Made by a program: the position numbers and the translations under genes
Assembly (NCBI RefSeq): GCF_001417955.2
Contig: NZ_LKTM01000068.1
Span: forward strand, 26,989-90,988
Length of the DNA: 64,000 nt
Direction of reading: 5' to 3'
Origin: Mycobacterium gordonae
GTDB taxonomy: Bacteria > Actinomycetota > Actinomycetes > Mycobacteriales > Mycobacteriaceae
Notes under the pieces: generated by a model
The model's database searches: none
What the model saw: the letters and a program-made list of their open reading frames with translations, nothing else
What the model was told of the DNA's origin: nothing
In this document: positions 25,058 to 36,900 of the stretch, in pieces
Position numbering within the stretch: the stretch's first letter is position 1
How the letters are laid out: each line of letters begins with the position of its first letter

Positions 25058-26560
25058 TCAGTTGGTCACCGCGGCGGCATCCGCCGGCTTGCGACGACGC
25101 CGACGACGCCGGCTGCTGCTGGGCGCGCCGGCAGCAGGTGCCGCATCCTCGGCGGGCGCGTCAGCGACTGCGGCCGCGTTCGCCTCGGGGTGGCCGGTGA
25201 CCGGCTTGCCGCCGCGGGTGCGCTTGCGGCGGTCCGGGCGGCGGGCGGGGCGTTCGGAACTGCCGCTGCTGCTGGCCTCGCGACGCTTGACCGGGGCCTT
25301 GCGTGGCGTTCCCACGGTGCCACCGGCCTCGGCCGGGATGCCCAGTTCGGCGTACATGTGCGGTGAGTTGGAGTAGGTCTCGGCCGGGTCGGGGGAGCCC
25401 AGGCCCAGCGCCTTGTCGATCGTCGCCCAGCGTTCCAGCTCGTCCCAGTCCACCAGCGTGACCGCGATGCCGGTGCGACCGGCGCGGCCGGTGCGCCCGA
25501 TCCGGTGGACGTACATCTTGTCGTCCTCGGGGCACTGGTAGTTGATGACGTGCGTGATGTCGTCGATGTCGATGCCGCGGGCGGCCACGTCGGTGGCGAC
25601 CAACACGTTGATGTCACCTGAGCGGAACGCCTTGAGCGCCTTCTCGCGCGCGATCTGCCCGAGGTCGCCGTGCACGGCTCCGACCGCGAAACCGCGTTCC
25701 TGCAGCTCGTCGGCGACCTTCTGAGCGGTCCGCTTGGTGCGGGTGAAGATCATCGTCGCGCCGCGATCGCGGGCCTGCAGGATCCGGGTGACCAGTTCCA
25801 CCTTGTCCAGGGCGTGGGCGCGGTAGACGAACTGCTCGGTGGTGTCGTGCACCGCCAGCGAGTGCGGGGCCTCGGCGCGGATGTGGGTGGGCTGAACCAT
25901 GAAGGTGCGGGCCAGGGTGATGATCGGGTCCGGCATGGTCGCGGAGAACAGCATCGACTGCCGGTCGGCGGGAATCTGGCGCAGGATGCGCTCGATGTCG
26001 GGAAGGAAGCCCAGGTCGAGCATCTCGTCGGCCTCGTCGAGCACCAGCACCGACAACCCGCCCAACTGCAGGTGGCCCTGCTGGCACAGGTCGAGCAGCC
26101 GGCCGGGGGTCCCCACCACGACGTCGACGCCCTTGTGCAGCGCTTCGATCTGCGGCTCGTAGGCGCGGCCGCCGTAGATGGCAAGGACCGACAGCGGCCG
26201 CTGGGCGCCGTCTTCGTTCGTGGCCTTGAGATATTTGGCTGCGGTGGCCAGGTCATCGTTGACCTGCAGGCACAGCTCGCGGGTCGGTACCACGACCAGG
26301 GCCCGCGGTGCGCCGGTCAGCGGCCGCGTCGCGGTCTCGGAGGTGATGCGCTGCAGCAGCGGTACGCCGAAGCCGAAGGTTTTGCCCATGCCGGTGCGGG
26401 CCTGGCCGATGACGTCCTCGCCGGCGAGCGCGAGCGGAAGGGTGAGCTCCTGGATAGCAAACGGGGTTTCGATGCCCTTTTCGGCCAGTGCGCTGACGAT
26501 TTCGTCGCGGACTCCAAGGCTGGCAAAGGTCAGTGGGGTAGTGCTTTTAAGTGCGGTCAT
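25058..26560 (-). CDS. rhlE: DEAD-box RNA helicase RhlE
   Basis: A 500-residue ATP-dependent RNA helicase. Motifs in order: Q motif ETPFAIQELTLPLAL, I ARTGMGKTF, Ia PTRELCLQV, II DEAD, III SAT, V ATDVAARGIDIDD, VI HRIGRTGRAGRTG. The final 110 residues are basic and alanine-rich (RRPDRRKRTRGG, SSRRRRRRRKPA), likely for RNA or ribosome contact. Such helicases help RNA turnover and ribosome assembly in the cold. ATG 26560 is chosen; about 50 upstream codons show no coding character. Confidence 0.93.
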   Translation of the reverse strand: MTALKSTTPLTFASLGVRDEIVSALAEKGIETPFAIQELTLPLALAGEDVIGQARTGMGKTFGFGVPLLQRITSETATRPLTGAPRALVVVPTRELCLQVNDDLATAAKYLKATNEDGAQRPLSVLAIYGGRAYEPQIEALHKGVDVVVGTPGRLLDLCQQGHLQLGGLSVLVLDEADEMLDLGFLPDIERILRQIPADRQSMLFSATMPDPIITLARTFMVQPTHIRAEAPHSLAVHDTTEQFVYRAHALDKVELVTRILQARDRGATMIFTRTKRTAQKVADELQERGFAVGAVHGDLGQIAREKALKAFRSGDINVLVATDVAARGIDIDDITHVINYQCPEDDKMYVHRIGRTGRAGRTGIAVTLVDWDELERWATIDKALGLGSPDPAETYSNSPHMYAELGIPAEAGGTVGTPRKAPVKRREASSSGSSERPARRPDRRKRTRGGKPVTGHPEANAAAVADAPAEDAAPAAGAPSSSRRRRRRRKPADAAAVTN

Positions 26561-26803
26561 ACGCGGGGTAAGAGCCTTTCGGTGACAGTAATCGAGTTTT
26601 GAGTCGGTACTTCGTCTGTGTCGCGGTTCGCGCGCACGATTTCCGACTCCGATTACGTCGCCGAGGCCCGCTGGAAAGATCGGGGCGGGCCAGTTGCGTG
26701 CACGCACATTTCTTTGGGCAGCAGCAGCACAGATTCAGCCACTACCTACAAGCATGGTACCTGGTCGCCCAGCGGGCACCCATGTTCCGTTAATCCTGCC
26801 GAC

Positions 26804-26809
26804 TAAAGT
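26804..26809 (+). promoter_or_regulatory. -10 hexamer TAAAGT, leaderless geometry
   Basis: TAAAGT (TANNNT) ends 6 nt before ATG 26816 with no ribosome site. It lies at the end of the 255-bp gap 26561-26815, in which I see no other gene. Confidence 0.55.
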
Positions 26810-26815
26810 GTCACC

Positions 26816-27520
26816 ATGCCTTCGCCATCCTCCGCTGACTCCTACGACGAGGCGGCCGATTCGCCCAGGCCACAACTGCCGGCGGATCATCCCGGCGTCA
26901 ACGAACTGTTCGCGCTGCTCGCATATGGCGAGGTGGCAGCGTTCTACCGGTTGACCGAAGAGGCGCGAATGGCCCCGAATCTGCGCGGGCGGATCTCGAT
27001 GGCCAGCATCGCCGCCGCCGAGATGAACCACTACGAGCTGCTGCGGGACGCCCTGGAACAACGTGGTGTGGACGTGGTGCCGGCGATGTCCAAGTACGTT
27101 TCGGCGCTGGAAAATTACCACCGGCTGACTACTCCGAGTACCTGGTTGGAAGCCTTGGTGAAGACGTATGTCGGTGACGCGCTGGCCGCCGACCTGTACC
27201 TGGAGATCGCCGACGGGTTGCCCGACGAGGTCGCCGACGTGGTGCGCGCGGCGCTGTCCGAGACGGGTCACTCCCAGTTCGTCGTCGCCGAAGTTCGGGC
27301 GGCGGTGACGTCCAGCGGCAAACAGCGCAGCCGGCTGGCGCTGTGGTCGCGCCGACTGCTCGGCGAAGCCATCACCCAGGCGCAATTCCTGCTCGCCGAC
27401 CACGACGAACTGGTGGATCTGGTGGTCTCCGGGACGGGCGGCCTGGGGCAGCTCGGCGCGTTCTTCGAACGGCTACAGCACACCCACGACAGCCGGATGC
27501 GCGAACTGGGCCTGGCCTAG
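26816..27520 (+). CDS. Ferritin-like fold protein (MiaE_2-like)
   Basis: A 234-residue all-helical protein with a ferritin-like fold: FALLAYGEVAAFYRLTEEA, MASIAAAEMNHYELLRDALEQ (Glu-x-x-His), TYVGDALAADLYLEI and ALSETGHSQFVVAEV (Glu-x-x-His). The paired carboxylate/histidine sites could bind a di-iron centre, as in tRNA hydroxylase MiaE, but the substrate is unknown. Equals Rv3210c. The promoter suggests a leaderless mRNA. The stop overlaps the convergent MmpS-like gene. Confidence 0.82.
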   Translation: MPSPSSADSYDEAADSPRPQLPADHPGVNELFALLAYGEVAAFYRLTEEARMAPNLRGRISMASIAAAEMNHYELLRDALEQRGVDVVPAMSKYVSALENYHRLTTPSTWLEALVKTYVGDALAADLYLEIADGLPDEVADVVRAALSETGHSQFVVAEVRAAVTSSGKQRSRLALWSRRLLGEAITQAQFLLADHDELVDLVVSGTGGLGQLGAFFERLQHTHDSRMRELGLA

Positions 27521-28290
27521 CGAGTGCAGGTCGCCAGGGCGGAGTTGCTGGTCGACGCCTTCACCAGCTGGCCCTGTGCGTTGACGATCGAGCAGTTCAG
27601 CTGCCCGTAGATGCTGGTCGCGATCACCGATTCGGTCTGCACGCCCGGATTGAGCACGACGACCTTCGTCCAGGGCAGCGCGACGTTGAACTCGGTCACC
27701 GGGAAGCCGCGCGCATCGGTGTAGGCGATGTTGACCAGATCGAAGAGCTGCTTGGTGCCCGTCACGCTGTAGACGACGGCGCGTGGGTTGAGCGTCGCAC
27801 CCGGAGGGGCGGCCGTCGGGGCCGGGGCCGCGTTCGGAAGCCGGGTGGGCGGCACCGCCGTCTTGGTGGGCGCGTCACTGGGCGCGATGGTGGTGACCGT
27901 CTCCGGGGGGAGCGCGGCGCGGGACGAGGTGGGCGGGGCACTTGTGGTCGCGCTGGGTGGCGCACTCGATCTGGGCGACGTGACAGCCGTCCTGGGGGGT
28001 GTCACTCCGACGGTGGCCTTTGTGGTGGCGCTGTCGCCGCTGTTGATGATCACCGCGGTGGCGATGGCGCCGATCGCCACGACGGCGCCCAGGAGCAGGG
28101 CGATCGGACGCCAGCGGCGGTCGGCGGGCCAGGCCCATTCCTCGTCGGTTTCGTAGTCGGGCTCGTCCCAGCTGTCCGTCTCCGGATCGTCGTCGAAGTC
28201 CCGCGGGTAACTTTCCGCGCGAACTTCATCACCCGGGAACTCTTCGAGGTCTCGGACGATGTCGTAGAGGGTGTCACGGATGTTACTGAT
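27517..28290 (-). CDS. MmpS-like membrane protein with apparent non-canonical (ATC) start
   Basis: Reading leftward, the frame codes for an acidic cytosolic tail (about 1-55, e.g. DFDDDPETDSWDEPDYE), one membrane helix (RWRPIALLLGAVVAIGAIAT), a Pro/Thr/Ser-rich linker and a C-terminal MmpS-like beta domain (NVALPWTKVVVLN, YGQLNCSIVNAQGQLV). The first ordinary start is GTG 28080 (187 residues), but that lies inside the membrane helix. The frame is open to 28341 with strong GC3 coding bias and no ATG, GTG or TTG. ATC 28290 (ISNIRDTLYD) sits 7 nt after TAACAT, exactly as in the leaderless genes nearby, so I place the start there (257 residues). It corresponds to Rv3209. Confidence 0.65.
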   Translation of the reverse strand: MSNIRDTLYDIVRDLEEFPGDEVRAESYPRDFDDDPETDSWDEPDYETDEEWAWPADRRWRPIALLLGAVVAIGAIATAVIINSGDSATTKATVGVTPPRTAVTSPRSSAPPSATTSAPPTSSRAALPPETVTTIAPSDAPTKTAVPPTRLPNAAPAPTAAPPGATLNPRAVVYSVTGTKQLFDLVNIAYTDARGFPVTEFNVALPWTKVVVLNPGVQTESVIATSIYGQLNCSIVNAQGQLVKASTSNSALATCTR

Positions 28291-28297
28291 GGTGCCG

Positions 28298-28303
28298 ATG
28301 TTA
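28298..28303 (-). promoter_or_regulatory. -10 hexamer TAACAT before ATC start
   Basis: On the minus strand TAACAT (TANNNT) is followed by CGGCACC and then ATC 28290. The spacing equals that of the leaderless ATG/GTG genes in this window. Confidence 0.5.
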
Positions 28304-28476
28304 ATGACGCCGGCTGTCTGGAACGGGGTTCCAGCGGGTGCCTAAACCGAATCGTGACGGGTTTGTTCACTAACCGCGAACTCCCGGTTCGGGGGCGGGG
28401 CGCTATGCGCGTCCGGACCGTCTACTAGCCTGCTGCACAGACGCCTGCGATGAAAACGCCAACGGAAGGGGCCCCC

Positions 28477-30629
<2,153 letters not shown>

Positions 30630-30638
30630 TTTCTCAGC

Positions 30639-30698
30639 GCGAGCAGACGCGAAATCGCACTGTTTCGTGCCGAAAAGTGCGACTTCGCGTCTGCTCGC
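30639..30698. repeat. Dispersed palindrome, copy 2 (terminator-like)
   Basis: Arms of 22 nt (30639-30660 and 30677-30698; outer parts GCGAGCAGACGCG and CGCGTCTGCTCGC) pair with a single G-U type difference. The loop itself can fold (TTTCG-TGC-CGAAA). It follows the DUF3152 gene by 9 bp, a position that fits a terminator. It shares its outer arms with the element at 23757-23818. Confidence 0.85.
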
Positions 30699-30714
30699 CG
30701 GCGGGGTGATCGCC

Positions 30715-30720
30715 TAACCT
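30715..30720 (+). promoter_or_regulatory. -10 hexamer TAACCT, leaderless geometry
   Basis: TAACCT (TANNNT), then 7 nt, then GTG 30728 of moeZ; no ribosome site is seen. Confidence 0.55.
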
Positions 30721-30727
30721 CGATTAT

Positions 30728-31906
30728 GTGACGTCACCGCTGCCGCCGCTTGTAGAACCCGCCGCCACCCTCAGCCGTGAGGAGGTGGCCCGGTACAGCC
30801 GCCACCTGATCATTCCGGACCTGGGTGTGGACGGTCAGAAGCGGTTGAAGAATGCGCGCGTGCTGGTGATCGGCGCGGGGGGTCTGGGATCGCCGACGCT
30901 GCTGTATCTGGCGGCCGCCGGCGTCGGCACCATCGGAATCGTCGACTTCGACATCGTCGACGAGTCCAACCTGCAGCGTCAGATCATCCACGGCACGGCC
31001 GATGTCGGACGGTCCAAGGCGCAGTCGGCGCGCGACTCGATCGTGGCGATCAATCCGTTGATCGAGGTGCGGCTGCATGAGTTCCGGCTCGAGGCCGACA
31101 ACGCGGTCGAGTTGTTCGGCGAGTACGACCTGATCCTCGACGGGACCGACAACTTCGCCACCCGGTACCTGGTCAACGACGCCGCGGTGCTGGCCGGCAA
31201 GCCGTACGTGTGGGGCTCGATCTACCGGTTCGAGGGCCAGGCCTCGGTGTTCTGGGAGGACGCGCCGAACGGACTGGGGCTGAACTACCGGGATCTGTAT
31301 CCGGAGCCGCCGCCGCCGGGCATGGTGCCGTCGTGCGCCGAGGGTGGTGTGCTGGGCATCATCTGCGCCTCGATCGCGTCGGTCATGGGCACCGAGGCGA
31401 TCAAGCTCATCACCGGGATCGGCGAGACGCTGCTGGGCCGCCTGATGATCTACGACGCGCTGGAAATGAGCTACCGCACCATCAGGATCCGCAAGGATCC
31501 GTCGACGCCGAAGATCACCGAATTGATCGATTACGAACAGTTCTGTGGCGTGGTCTCCGATGACGCCGCGGCCGCGGCCAGCGGATCGACCATCACTCCG
31601 CAGGAGTTGCGCGCGATGATGGACGCCGGAAAGAAGCTGGCCCTGATAGACGTCCGCGAGCAGGTCGAGTGGGACATCGTGCACATCGACGGGGCGCAGC
31701 TCGTGCCCAAGGGGCTGATCATCTCCGGTGAGGGTTTGGCGCAGCTGCCGCAGGACCGGGTGGCGGTGCTGTACTGCAAGAGCGGGGTGCGCTCGGCGGA
31801 GGCGCTGGCCGCGGTGAAGCAGGCCGGATTCGCCGACGCGGTGCACTTGCAGGGCGGGATCCTGGCCTGGGCCGCGCAGATGCAGCCCGACATGGTCGTG
31901 TACTGA
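30728..31906 (+). CDS. moeZ: Molybdopterin synthase adenylyltransferase/sulfurtransferase MoeZ
   Basis: A 392-residue fusion of a MoeB/ThiF E1-like adenylyltransferase and a rhodanese. The ATP site GAGGLGS is at 49-55; DGTDNFATRYL and the PSCAEGGVLG zinc-side cysteine follow. The rhodanese loop YCKSGVRS carries the persulfide Cys350. It activates and sulfurates small ubiquitin-like carriers such as MoaD and related sulfur-carrier proteins for molybdenum cofactor, and in actinobacteria for other sulfur pathways. Equals Rv3206c (moeB1). Confidence 0.95.
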   Translation: MTSPLPPLVEPAATLSREEVARYSRHLIIPDLGVDGQKRLKNARVLVIGAGGLGSPTLLYLAAAGVGTIGIVDFDIVDESNLQRQIIHGTADVGRSKAQSARDSIVAINPLIEVRLHEFRLEADNAVELFGEYDLILDGTDNFATRYLVNDAAVLAGKPYVWGSIYRFEGQASVFWEDAPNGLGLNYRDLYPEPPPPGMVPSCAEGGVLGIICASIASVMGTEAIKLITGIGETLLGRLMIYDALEMSYRTIRIRKDPSTPKITELIDYEQFCGVVSDDAAAAASGSTITPQELRAMMDAGKKLALIDVREQVEWDIVHIDGAQLVPKGLIISGEGLAQLPQDRVAVLYCKSGVRSAEALAAVKQAGFADAVHLQGGILAWAAQMQPDMVVY

Positions 31907-31930
31907 CTCCGACGCGGCTCTGCCCTCGAT

Positions 31931-31936
31931 TAGGCT
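31931..31936 (+). promoter_or_regulatory. -10 hexamer TAGGCT, leaderless geometry
   Basis: TAGGCT (TANNNT), then 7 nt, then GTG 31944, with no ribosome site. Confidence 0.55.
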
Positions 31937-31943
31937 GACCGCT

Positions 31944-32798
31944 GTGACTGACGAGCCGCCGCCCGAGCATGTGCTGGCGGCGTTCGGTTTGACCGGAGTC
32001 CAGCCCGCGGCCCTCGGCGCCGCCTGGGAAGGCGGCTGGAGATGCGGCGAAGTGGTGTTGTCGATGGTGGCCGACAACGCCCGCGCCACCTGGTCGGCCC
32101 GGGTGCGGGAAACCTTGTTCGTCGACGGTGTGCGGCTGGCCCGCCCGGTCCGTTCCACCGACGGCCGCTACGTGGTGTCCGGGTGGCGGGCGGACACGTT
32201 CGTCGCGGGTGCCCCCGAGGCCCGGCACGACGAAGTGGTCTCGGCCGCGGTTCGCCTGCATGAGGCCACCGGCAAACTCGAGCGCCCGCGATTCCTGACC
32301 CAGGGACCCACCGCGCCGTGGGCCGACGTCGATGTCTTCATCGCCGCCGACCGCGCCGCCTGGGAGGAACGGCCCCTGCAGTCGGTGCCTCCCGGCGCAC
32401 GGACGGCGCCGCCGTCTGCCGATGCCGAGCGTTCGGTCGAATTGATCAATCAGCTTGCGACGCTGCGCAAGCCGACCCGCAGTCCCAACCAGCTGGTGCA
32501 CGGAGACCTCTACGGGACCGTGCTCTTCGCCGGCACCGCACCCCCCGGCATCACCGACATCACCCCGTACTGGCGGCCGGCGTCGTGGGCGGCCGGCGTG
32601 GTGGTCGTCGACGCCCTGTCGTGGGGCGAGGCCGACGACGGCCTCATCGAACGGTGGAGTGCGTTGCCGGAGTGGTCACAGATGTTGTTGCGCGCGTTGA
32701 TGTTCCGGCTGGCCGTGCATGCGCTGCACCCGCGGTCCACCGCCGAGGCGTTTCCGGGCCTGGCCCGCACCGCGGCAATGGTCAGGATGATTCTCTAG
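31944..32798 (+). CDS. TIGR02569-type aminoglycoside phosphotransferase-like protein
   Basis: A 284-residue actinobacterial protein related to the aminoglycoside phosphotransferase/kinase fold. PNQLVHGDLYGTVLFAG resembles the Brenner-type catalytic loop (HGDL) and ITDITPYWRPASWAAG the following metal-binding aspartate segment. The family (TIGR02569, Rv3205c) has no known substrate. The stop overlaps the convergent alkyltransferase-like gene by 4 bp. Confidence 0.8.
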   Translation: MTDEPPPEHVLAAFGLTGVQPAALGAAWEGGWRCGEVVLSMVADNARATWSARVRETLFVDGVRLARPVRSTDGRYVVSGWRADTFVAGAPEARHDEVVSAAVRLHEATGKLERPRFLTQGPTAPWADVDVFIAADRAAWEERPLQSVPPGARTAPPSADAERSVELINQLATLRKPTRSPNQLVHGDLYGTVLFAGTAPPGITDITPYWRPASWAAGVVVVDALSWGEADDGLIERWSALPEWSQMLLRALMFRLAVHALHPRSTAEAFPGLARTAAMVRMIL

Positions 32799-33097
32799 GC
32801 ATCGAATTCGTGGCGGACCTCGCTCAGCGCGATCCGTCCGTCGACCGCCAGCACCCCCTCCGCGCGCAACAACTCCAGCTGCCGGGAGGTCAGATGCGCG
32901 GCGGGTCGCCCCGACGCCGTGATCACCCGGTGCCAGGGCAGGTCAGCGGAGTCGGTGCGCATGATCCAGCCGACGATCCGCGGACTGGAAAGCCCTGCCG
33001 CAGAAGCGATGTCGCCATAGGTGGCCACTCGGCCGGACGGGATGGCCGCGACCAGCGAACGCACCCGCTCGACCTGCTCGTCGGTCACCGCGGCCAT
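32795..33097 (-). CDS. Alkyltransferase-like (ATL) DNA-binding protein
   Basis: A 100-residue protein with the DNA-binding domain of O6-methylguanine methyltransferases: RVRSLVAAIPSGRVATYGDIA, GLSSPRIVGWIMR (recognition helix with arginine finger). At the active site PCHR is replaced by PWHR (LPWHRVI), so no alkyl transfer is possible. Such ATL proteins bind bulky O6-alkylguanine and hand it to nucleotide excision repair. It follows the lipV-like gene by 2 bp. Equals Rv3204. Confidence 0.9.
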   Translation of the reverse strand: MAAVTDEQVERVRSLVAAIPSGRVATYGDIASAAGLSSPRIVGWIMRTDSADLPWHRVITASGRPAAHLTSRQLELLRAEGVLAVDGRIALSEVRHEFDA

Positions 33098-33099
33098 GA

Positions 33100-33879
33100 C
33101 TACCGCGCGTTCAAGCGCTTACGTACCAGTGCGGCAACGTCATCGGGCTTGGCGTGCGGCACCATGTGGTCACATTCGTAGTCCAGCAGCTCGAAATCCT
33201 CACCCAGCCGTTCCCGCAGTCCCGCGACCAACTCCGCGCTGACATACGGTGGTGACGTCCAGGCGGCCCGCACCAGCGTCGTGGGCATCCCGGCCGGCGG
33301 CAGCACGACATCGCGCGCCAGCTCACTCCAGTAGGACATCATCGCGGGCAGGCTGATCCGCCAGCCGTACCGCCCATTGGGCAGCTGGATCAGGTGCTCA
33401 TCGACATCGGCATCGAGCACCGCCGGATCCACGTCCGCCCACACCCCGCCGCCCTTCTCCTGGCGGGCCTCGGAGCGCTCGGCATAGTCGGGGGAGGCGA
33501 ACATCGCCTCTGCGATCTCGGCCATCCACTGCCCGTCCAAGCCGATCGCCGGATCGAGCAGCAGCAGCGACGACACCAGTTGGGGCCGGGCCGCCGCCAG
33601 ATGCATTGCCACCGCAGACCCGAACGAATGCCCCACCACCAGCGCCGGAGCGTCGGTTTCGGCCTCGAGCAGGGACGCAAGCGCGGCGACGTTGGCCTCG
33701 ATGGTCCACGGTGCGGCCCATGACGACCGGCCGTGCCCGATCAGATCGGGCGCGGCCACGGTGATCTCGGGAACGTAGTCCGCGAAGTGCTGCCAGCGCT
33801 GACCGTGACCGGTCAAGCCGTGCAACGCCAGCAACTGGATCGGGCCGGACGGGCCGAAGCGGTGCACATGAAGGGTCAC
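33100..33879 (-). CDS. lipV: Alpha/beta hydrolase, LipV-like
   Basis: A 259-residue serine hydrolase. LLALHGLTGHGQRWQHFADY forms the oxyanion loop, DLIGHGRSS the second, the nucleophile Ser85 lies in VVGHSFGSAV, and a C-terminal histidine is in ECDHMVPHAKP. LipV of M. tuberculosis (Rv3203) is a carboxylesterase-type enzyme. GTG 33879 is chosen because the family fold begins right there; the upstream in-frame codons cross into the adnA promoter region. Natural substrate unknown. Confidence 0.82.
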   Translation of the reverse strand: MTLHVHRFGPSGPIQLLALHGLTGHGQRWQHFADYVPEITVAAPDLIGHGRSSWAAPWTIEANVAALASLLEAETDAPALVVGHSFGSAVAMHLAAARPQLVSSLLLLDPAIGLDGQWMAEIAEAMFASPDYAERSEARQEKGGGVWADVDPAVLDADVDEHLIQLPNGRYGWRISLPAMMSYWSELARDVVLPPAGMPTTLVRAAWTSPPYVSAELVAGLRERLGEDFELLDYECDHMVPHAKPDDVAALVRKRLNAR

Positions 33880-33951
33880 GCTTCGATGATGCCAGTCCGC
33901 GTCCGGCCTGGTCGCGGCAACTTGTCGGAGCCTGGTGATTGCATACGGGCT

Positions 33952-36900
33952 ATGGCATGGCAGTGGGGTCGCGAGGCGGGCGAGGTTCTGCAGCCCGGTT
34001 CGCGTGGGCAGGTGCGCATCCTCGGTGGACCCGGAACCGGCAAGAGCGCCTTGCTCGTCGACGCCGCGATCGCCCACATCGCCGCGGGTGTGCCACCGGA
34101 ATCTGTTCTGCTGCTGAGTGGTTCGGGCCGGGTCGGGATGCGTGAGCGCAGCGCGCTGACGAGGGCGCTATTGGGATCGAGTCGGGCGGCGGCCGTACGT
34201 GAACCGTTGGTTCGCACGCTGCACAGCTACGCCTACGCCGTGCTGCGGCGCGCCGCGGAACGGGCCGGCGACCCGCCGCCGCGGCTGCTCACCAGCGCCG
34301 AACAAGATGCCATCATCAGGGAACTGCTGGCCGGTGACGCCGAGGACGGAGACCGTTGGCCCGAGCATCTGCTGCCCGCGCTGAGCACGGCGGGATTTGC
34401 CAACGAGCTGCGAAACCTGTTGGCGCGCTGCGCGGAACGCGGCCTCGACCCCCAGCAGCTGGAACGGCTGGGGCGACGCTGTGGGCGCCCGGAGTGGGCC
34501 GCGGCCGGTCGGTTCGCCGGGCAGTACGAACAGGTCATGCTGCTGCGCGCGGCCGTCGGTACGGCGGCGCCGCAGGCGACGGCGCCGGCCCTGGCCGCCG
34601 CCGAACTGGTCGGCGCCGCGCTGGAAAGCCTCGCGGTCGACCCTGAGTTGCTGGCCGCTGAACGTGCCCGGATCCGGGTGCTCCTGGTCGACGATGCCCA
34701 GCAACTCGATCCGCAGGCGGCGCAACTGGTTCGGGTGCTGGCGGCCGGCGCCGAAACAGCTCTGATCGCGGGCGACCCGAACCAGGCGGTCTTCGGCTTC
34801 CGGGGAGGTGAGCCGGACGCGCTGCTCGATGTCGACGGCCCCTCGGTGACCCTGACGGAGTCCCACCGATGCGGGCCTGCCGTCGCCCGCGCAGTCAGCG
34901 GCATCGCCGGCCGACTTCCCGGCACCAGCGCCGGCAGGCGTATCGAGAGCACCGGAACCGAGCAGGGCGCCGTCACGGCGCGCCTGGCCGCATCGGCACA
35001 TGCGGAGGCCGCGCTGATCGCCGACACCCTGCGGCGCGCGCATCTCGTCGACGGCGTGCCGTGGTCGCAGATGGCGGTGATTGTCCGGTCGGTGCCACGC
35101 GCCGGCGCCCGGTTGCCGCGCGCCCTTGCCGCCGCCGGCGTCCCGGTCGCGCTACCGGCAACCGGCGGGTCGCTGTCCCAGGAGCCGGCGGCCCGCACGC
35201 TGCTCACCGTCCTTGCCGCCACGGCCGACGGGCTGGACGGTGATCAGGCGCTGGCGCTGCTGTCCGGGCCGATCGGCCGGGTGGACCCGGTCGCACTGCG
35301 CCAGCTGCGCAGGGCTCTGCGGCGCGGTCGGCCGGACAGCTTCACCGACCTGCTGGTGGAGACGCTCACCGGGGACGAGCCGCTGTCCGGCCCGCAGTCC
35401 AGTGCGTTGCGACGGGTGCGCGCGGTGTTGGCCGCCGCCGCCCGGTGTCACCGCGACGGGCAAGACCCGCGCTACACACTGTGGGCGGCGTGGCACCGTA
35501 GTGGCCTGCAGCGGCGATGGCTGGCCGCGATCGAGCGCGGTGGCCCGGCGGCGGCCCAGGCCACCCGGGACCTCGAGGTGGTGACGGAGTTGTTCGACGT
35601 CACCGACGCCTATGTCTCGCGCACGTCGGGGGCGTCGCTGCGCGGACTCGTCGAGCACGTCGAAGCGCTGCAACTACCGCCCGCCAGCCGCGACGCGGGT
35701 TGCCAGACCCAGCAGGTCAAGGTGCTCAGCGCGCATGCGGCGCTGGGCCAGGAGTGGGATGTGGTGGTCATCGCCGGTTTGCAGGAGGGATTGTGGCCAA
35801 ACACAATTCCGCGCGGCGGTGTGCTGGCCACCCAGCGGCTTCTCGACGAACTCGACGGCGTCAGCGGTGATGCGTCGGTCCGGGCGCCGCTGCTGGCCGA
35901 GGAACGCCGGCTGCTGGTTGCCGCGATGGGCCGGGCCCGACACAAGCTGTTGGTGACGGCAGTCGACAGCGACACCGGTGGCAGCGGGGGAGAAGCCGCG
36001 CTGCCGTCGCCGTTCTTTTCCGAGATCGCGCAATTCGATGACGACGAAACGCTGGTGGCGCAACCGGTCAGCGCACCGCGCCTGCTGTCGACCGCGGCGG
36101 TGGTGGGCCGGTTGCGGTCGGTGGTGTGTGCGCCCGACGGCGCGGTGGAGGACGACGCCCGCGCCTGTGCCGCAAGGCAATTGGCGCGCCTGGCCGAGGC
36201 CGGGGTGCCCGGAGCCGATCCTTCCGCATGGCACGGTTTGGTCCCGGTCAGCAGCAGCGCTCCGTTGTGCGGTAGCGACGACGTCGTCACTCTGACGCCG
36301 TCGACCCTGCAGACGCTGACCGACTGCCCGCTGCGCTGGCTGGCCGAGCGGCACGGCGGAACCAACCCACGCGAACTACGTTCGACGATCGGTTCTGTGG
36401 TGCACGCGCTGATCGCCGAACCAGGCAGGACGGAATCGCAGCTGTTGGCCGACCTGGAGCGGGCGTGGCGCCACCTCCCGTTCGACGCTGACTGGCATTC
36501 GGCCAACGAACTGAGCCGGCACCGCGCCATGATTGCCGCGTTCGTCGAGTGGCGTGCGCAGACGCGTGCCGAACTGACCGAGGTCGGAGTCGAAATCGGC
36601 GTCGACGGCGTCCTGGAGACACCACGCAGCGACGGCGGGCAGGTCCGGTTGCGCGGCCGGGTCGACCGTCTGGAACGCGACGCCGAAGGGCGGCTGGTGA
36701 TCGTCGATGTCAAGACCGGAAAGACGCCGGTCAGCAAGGACGACGCGCAGCAGCACGCCCAGCTGGCGATGTATCAACTCGCCGTCGCCGAAGGCATGAT
36801 CGCCGCCTTCCAAGCCGGACCAGACGAGCCCGGCGGAGCGCGGCTGGTCTATCCCGGCAAGACCGGCGCGTCCGGCGCCGCCCAACGCGAGCAGGATCCG

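Noticed and set aside
30734..32158. 474-codon minus-strand frame
   Set aside because: Antisense of moeZ; no motif and it crosses two real genes.
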